The notes under the pieces were generated by a model. The model made no database searches. It had not been told where the DNA came from and saw only the letters and a list, made by a program, of their open reading frames with translations. From the NCBI GenBank assembly GCA_016802295.1, contig JAESIW010000200.1:2077923-2141922 (forward strand): a stretch of DNA of 64,000 bases, in the 5' to 3' direction. Of this stretch, positions 60,597-64,000 are shown one piece after another (the stretch's first letter is position 1; every line of letters begins with the position of its first letter). A program made the translations under genes and the position numbers. Origin of the DNA: Brachionus rotundiformis (Eukaryota > Rotifera > Eurotatoria > Ploima > Brachionidae).

Positions 60597-61802
60597 ATGA
60601 ATTGTGTAAAATGGTCCAGTGGCCAACTATTGACCAATGAAGAAGATGTCTATGAACAGTCAGCTGTGACAATTTACAACTTGGAAGAGAAAACAGGATT
60701 TCAAAAAGGACGCTTACAAATAACAACTCATAGACTTTTATGGTTCGATCAAAATGACAGACATTGTGCGCTTGAAATAAGCTTATCTCAGATAAAAAAT
60801 TCAGAGTTGAAACAAGTGCAAAATAGACCACAAAACACTAAATCTAATAACCAATTTTTTCCCAGAATTAAACTTCAACTTGAAAAACCAGAAGATTTAA
60901 GAAATTTGGTAGATGACATGTCATCATATCTTGACTCGTTCATTTACTTGGAATTCGAATATGGAGGTCATAATGAATTTTTCCAAGTATTATTAAATCA
61001 GATAAATAGGAAAAAATGGACTGTGGTATCAGGTCAAAATTTATTAAATTCAAAATTACAGAACATTGGTGTTAGTGGGATTCAGCGACAAATTCAAGAT
61101 AGACTAAATCAGCAAGATCAACAAATTAATGAATCATTTAAAGATCTAAATAAGTTGATGAATCAAGCAAAAGAGATGGTAAATTTATCCAATGTTTTAA
61201 TCAGCAAGATTAACAAACCAGCGCTATTAAATTGTAGCGAAAGCGAAGAAACAGATGATATTTTAAAGTTAAAAAGCTATTTTTTGAACATGGGTTTGAT
61301 TGATAATCCAGTTACCAAAGAATCGAGTGGATCAAAATACCACAAGGATTTGGCACTTGAAATATACAAAAATTTTAGCAAGACTATAAGCGAAGCTGGA
61401 GGCATAATAACATTGGCAGACCTCTTTTGTAGATTGAATCGAGCAAGAGGCATGGCTGGTCTAATTTCTGCCGAAGATTTGTTAATTGCATGCAAAGAAT
61501 TGAACAAATTCGATTTTGATTTGAAGTATTCTGTTTACAAGGATCTAAACTTGCACGTAGTTGAAATAAATAGTAGTCAGTTGAACGAAAAAAATTTGAT
61601 TAAAGTGAAAAATTTTATTAATCAAAATGAATTTTTAACTCCGTATGCTTTGAGTAAATTGATGAATTGTAGCTTGCTTGTGGCCAAAAAGCTTCTTTTA
61701 GATGGGGAGAAACTTGGTAAATTTTGTCGTGATGAGACCAAAATTGATTTAAGATTTTACGAAAATTTGTTTTTACTTAAGTCAGAACAAATAATTATAT
61801 AA
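60597..61802 (+). CDS. VPS36: ESCRT-II subunit VPS36
   Basis: An intronless gene of 401 aa (human 386). VPS36 joins VPS22 and two VPS25 in ESCRT-II, which sorts ubiquitinated cargo into multivesicular bodies. The N-terminal GLUE domain (~1-140: VKWSSGQLLTNEEDV, KGRLQITTHRLLWFDQ, ALEISLSQI) binds phosphoinositide and ubiquitin. A coiled-coil-like linker (QQINESFKDLNKLMNQAKEM) leads to the EAP30 winged-helix region (~215-395: LKSYFLNMGLIDNPVTKES, RLNRARGMAGLISAEDLL, ACKELNKFDF, KLLLDGEKLGKFCRDET). An acceptor-like TTTAATAG lies 8 nt before the ATG. Confidence 0.95.
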   Translation: MNCVKWSSGQLLTNEEDVYEQSAVTIYNLEEKTGFQKGRLQITTHRLLWFDQNDRHCALEISLSQIKNSELKQVQNRPQNTKSNNQFFPRIKLQLEKPEDLRNLVDDMSSYLDSFIYLEFEYGGHNEFFQVLLNQINRKKWTVVSGQNLLNSKLQNIGVSGIQRQIQDRLNQQDQQINESFKDLNKLMNQAKEMVNLSNVLISKINKPALLNCSESEETDDILKLKSYFLNMGLIDNPVTKESSGSKYHKDLALEIYKNFSKTISEAGGIITLADLFCRLNRARGMAGLISAEDLLIACKELNKFDFDLKYSVYKDLNLHVVEINSSQLNEKNLIKVKNFINQNEFLTPYALSKLMNCSLLVAKKLLLDGEKLGKFCRDETKIDLRFYENLFLLKSEQIII

Positions 61803-62296
61803 ATTAAATACTAATAGATTATTTGAAATTTTAAAAAGAATCAAATTAATTTTATAAAATTGTATTTTTAGTTCTTAAATTTAATTTATTTATTGCACAA
61901 AATGTTTTACTTTACCAAAAACCAACACCTAGCCATTTTTTTGGCAATTTCATAGAAATGAGCGGTTTGAAAATTTAAGCCTTTTTAAAAATTTATGATA
62001 GAATAAAAATATTTCTAAAATGTTATATACCCCAAAAATGTATGTATTTGAAAATTTAGAACTAGATATTTTTAATGAAAATTTAAAAAAATGAATTAGA
62101 CTTTAAAAAAAAATTGCAGATAATTTTTGTACTTGGTGGTTAAATTAACAAAAAATTTGAATTTAAACAAAACTTCAAGACTTTTTTATTAAATTGATCT
62201 GAATTTGAAAATTCATTACAAAAAAAAGTATAAAAAATTCTGATTTTAATCAAAAATTAAGCCATAAATTTCTTTTTTTTATAATTTTTTAATCGA
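61803..62296. other. Convergent intergenic region VPS36 / CFAP97
   Basis: About 490 bp of A/T-rich sequence holding the two 3' ends. No gene is seen. It contains plausible AATAAA-like polyadenylation contexts, but none is specific enough in this base composition. Confidence 0.5.
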
Positions 62297-63628
62297 TCAC
62301 CATCTATTATTCCATTCTGGTCTACGTGAACAACTTAGTGTTCTATTTGAATAGTCAAGAGGAGTTTGACCACGATTCGATTTAGCACTTGATACCCTAC
62401 TATTACAGATACTTGATTTTTGACTTCGTTTTGTAGATAGACCACTTTTGACCGAGCTTCTTGACAAATTTAAATCAGAAATTCCCATATTTTTCTCATA
62501 ATCTTTTAGTTGATTATCTCTACGAACTTCTTTTGAAGATTTAACCGAGAGCAATCTTTTAAGTATAAGTTGATTTTCTTTTTCTATTCTTTGTTGCTCG
62601 CGTTGACGATTTATGGCAGATGATGTGATTCTAACTGGTCGCTCAATGTTTCTACTTTTACCAATATTCTCTTTCAAAAAGTCACTGAACATTCGCCTTT
62701 GCTGAGCCTCTATGCGCATTAATTCTCGGCCATAGGTCTTTTCGCTAAAGTCTACCGAATTGTTGTAATTATGCGAAAGATTAAAATTAACAGAATTAGG
62801 TCTGGTATGGCTTTTTTGGTGCAAAGCATTGTAAAATGTTCTTCGACCTCGTGAAACTGGCTCATCTTCATCGAATTTTTCACTTAAAAATTTTTTCTTT
62901 GTTTGTTTGGGACTCGGTATAGAGCTTACATCAGTCATGTCACTTGAATCTTGAGAATCAGGATCAAATAATTCACTCTGTTTGTTCAAATTGTTGGATC
63001 TATGACTACCAATTTTTGAATCAGATTCTGATTCAGAATCTGGCTTCTCAAAATAAGATTGCCGACTTGAAGCTCGTCGATTGTGTCTATCTTTGTCTAT
63101 TGGAGGTTTGCTGTCTATTTTAACTTGAATTGAAGAGCCTAATGTGGTAGAATCATTATTCAAATCAGAATAAGCTTTCTTTTCAGAGTTAACAGAAGAA
63201 TTTGACCGAGATCTTGATGATGATGATGATGATTTAAGAATTTGTCTCTTTCGATCTTGAGTTCTTGAGTTTCTAAATTTATCCAAGCTTTCATCACTCG
63301 ATTTGGCGCTCTTCTTAATAGTGGAATCAGATTCAGAGTCTGAATCAAGATCTTTCTCTGACAATCTAAGATTAGATTTTGGTCTTGATACTGGTCGAGT
63401 CTGATCTCTCTCATCTGATGAGCTATCGCTAGATGATGTTTTGTCTTTTTTGCGACTTGGTGAAAATGAGCTTAATCTTTTTTCTGTACTTTTTGGTCTA
63501 TTTGAGTGGCGTGAACTTGACAAGGAAGACGAAGAGGAATCTTTTCGAGTTGGAATTTTACCCACACTTTCTTTATCATCATCGTCACTCGAATTTACTG
63601 AAAAATTTTTTGATTTTCTTCTTGACAT
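62297..63628 (-). CDS. CFAP97: CFAP97 (hemingway-type ciliary protein)
   Basis: An intronless gene of 443 aa. CFAP97/hemingway proteins are needed for motile cilia and sperm flagella. The conserved C-terminal part (~285-385) carries GRELMRIEAQQRRM, SSAINRQREQQRIEKENQLI, LKRLLSVKSS and LKDYEKNMGI, matching the family pattern [23 protein letters not shown] then L.DY..NMGY. The first ~280 residues are Ser/Asp/Lys/Arg-rich, low-complexity and repetitive (SDSESDS blocks, poly-Ser), and are expected to be disordered. An acceptor-like TTTTTTTTAG lies 24 nt before the ATG. Confidence 0.9.
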   Translation of the reverse strand: MSRRKSKNFSVNSSDDDDKESVGKIPTRKDSSSSSLSSSRHSNRPKSTEKRLSSFSPSRKKDKTSSSDSSSDERDQTRPVSRPKSNLRLSEKDLDSDSESDSTIKKSAKSSDESLDKFRNSRTQDRKRQILKSSSSSSRSRSNSSVNSEKKAYSDLNNDSTTLGSSIQVKIDSKPPIDKDRHNRRASSRQSYFEKPDSESESDSKIGSHRSNNLNKQSELFDPDSQDSSDMTDVSSIPSPKQTKKKFLSEKFDEDEPVSRGRRTFYNALHQKSHTRPNSVNFNLSHNYNNSVDFSEKTYGRELMRIEAQQRRMFSDFLKENIGKSRNIERPVRITSSAINRQREQQRIEKENQLILKRLLSVKSSKEVRRDNQLKDYEKNMGISDLNLSRSSVKSGLSTKRSQKSSICNSRVSSAKSNRGQTPLDYSNRTLSCSRRPEWNNRW

Positions 63629-64000
63629 TGGTAGTGTTAACCAGACTCAGATCTAAAAAAATTTTAAATCAAATTTAGTATAATATTCAAAGCTATTAGG
63701 CTAAGAAAAAATTTATTTAATCGTTAATTTATGCATTAGACAAAATATGTGCTCAAATATAATTGCCATGGTTACTTCACAATATTTGGCATATACTTAA
63801 GATTTAAGGTATGAATTTAAACATTTATGAACGGTAGTTTGTAAATAAAAAAATATAAGACGCAAATTTTTTTAAATTTTTTATTTAATTTAAATAATAA
63901 ACTAAAGATAAAAAACTATTGAATTTAATTTTTAAGTTAAAGATAAATATTTTTACATTTTTAGTTATGAGTAATGATGGTAATGAAAATGGCTACTAAA
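63629..64000. other. Upstream region of CFAP97; possible next gene at the edge
   Basis: A/T-rich, probably promoter sequence for CFAP97. At 63967 a plus-strand ATG sits 2 nt after an acceptor-like ACATTTTTAG. After 13 nt a GTAATG donor-like site follows. This resembles a tiny first exon such as that of MCTS1, but the window ends there. Confidence 0.3.

Noticed and set aside
63160..63678. Overlapping open frames on both strands in the CFAP97 region
   Set aside because: Shadows of the Ser-rich repetitive coding sequence of CFAP97.
1..64000. CRISPR arrays, bacterial operons, rRNA genes
   Set aside because: No regularly spaced repeats and no rRNA-like conserved blocks; gene structure is plainly eukaryotic.

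Overview
This is an AT-rich (roughly three-quarters A+T by eye) animal nuclear window. Coding genes are interrupted by many very small GT-AG introns, mostly 43-60 bp. The proteins are metazoan: KICSTOR SZT2, WAVE-complex NCKAP1, focal adhesion kinase with FERM and FAT domains, JADE, a class-VI P4-ATPase, CFAP97, a Ly6 protein and a chitin-binding protein. Compact introns, T-rich 3' splice sites, decayed non-LTR and DDE elements and a secreted Cys-rich WD40 protein suggest a small-genome protostome. A monogonont rotifer such as Brachionus is my best guess, but it is inferred from general character and not proven.

Layout. 0-1.2 kb: intergenic with a strong hairpin. 1.2-15.7 kb, minus strand: a tight head-to-tail trio, SZT2 (four exons, 10.9 kb of coding sequence), then MRPL22, then MCTS1, with only 142-158 bp between genes. 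16.4-17.0 kb: a secreted chitin-binding protein. 17.2-18.9 kb, minus: a three-exon secreted Cys-rich/Thr-rich/WD40 protein. 19.1-21.2 kb: decayed DNA transposons. 21.5-27.0 kb: NCKAP1 (16 exons). 28.8-29.1 kb: a LINE tail. 29.4-31.4 kb, minus: JADE. 34.2-39.3 kb: an ATP11-type lipid flippase (16 exons). 40.3-40.8 kb, minus: a Ly6/quiver-like protein. 40.8-49.3 kb: a gene-poor stretch with one LINE relic. 49.3-51.3 kb: two tail-to-tail unrecognised genes with long basic leaders, one with an EF-hand. 54.0-58.6 kb, minus: FAK (17 exons). 59.2-61.8 kb: RAE1 then VPS36. 62.3-63.6 kb, minus: CFAP97.

Exon models for SZT2, MRPL22, MCTS1, NCKAP1, ATP11, FAK, the WD40 gene and the EF-hand gene were built by hand from GT/AG sites, reading-frame phase and remembered homologue sequence. 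Every one closes in frame. A recurring pattern is a splice-acceptor-like AG placed 1-24 nt upstream of the start codon of most genes. This fits spliced-leader trans-splicing or 5'-UTR introns.

The genes are mostly unrelated housekeeping functions: mTORC1 nutrient signalling, mitochondrial and cytosolic translation, actin nucleation, adhesion signalling, mRNA export, ESCRT-II sorting, chromatin acetylation and cilia. The most interesting points are four. A tandem NAGNAG acceptor decides whether an EF-hand loop has 12 or 11 residues. A WD40 propeller sits behind a signal peptide. The FAK linker has no tyrosine where the Src-docking autophosphorylation site normally lies. The SZT2 trio may be an operon.
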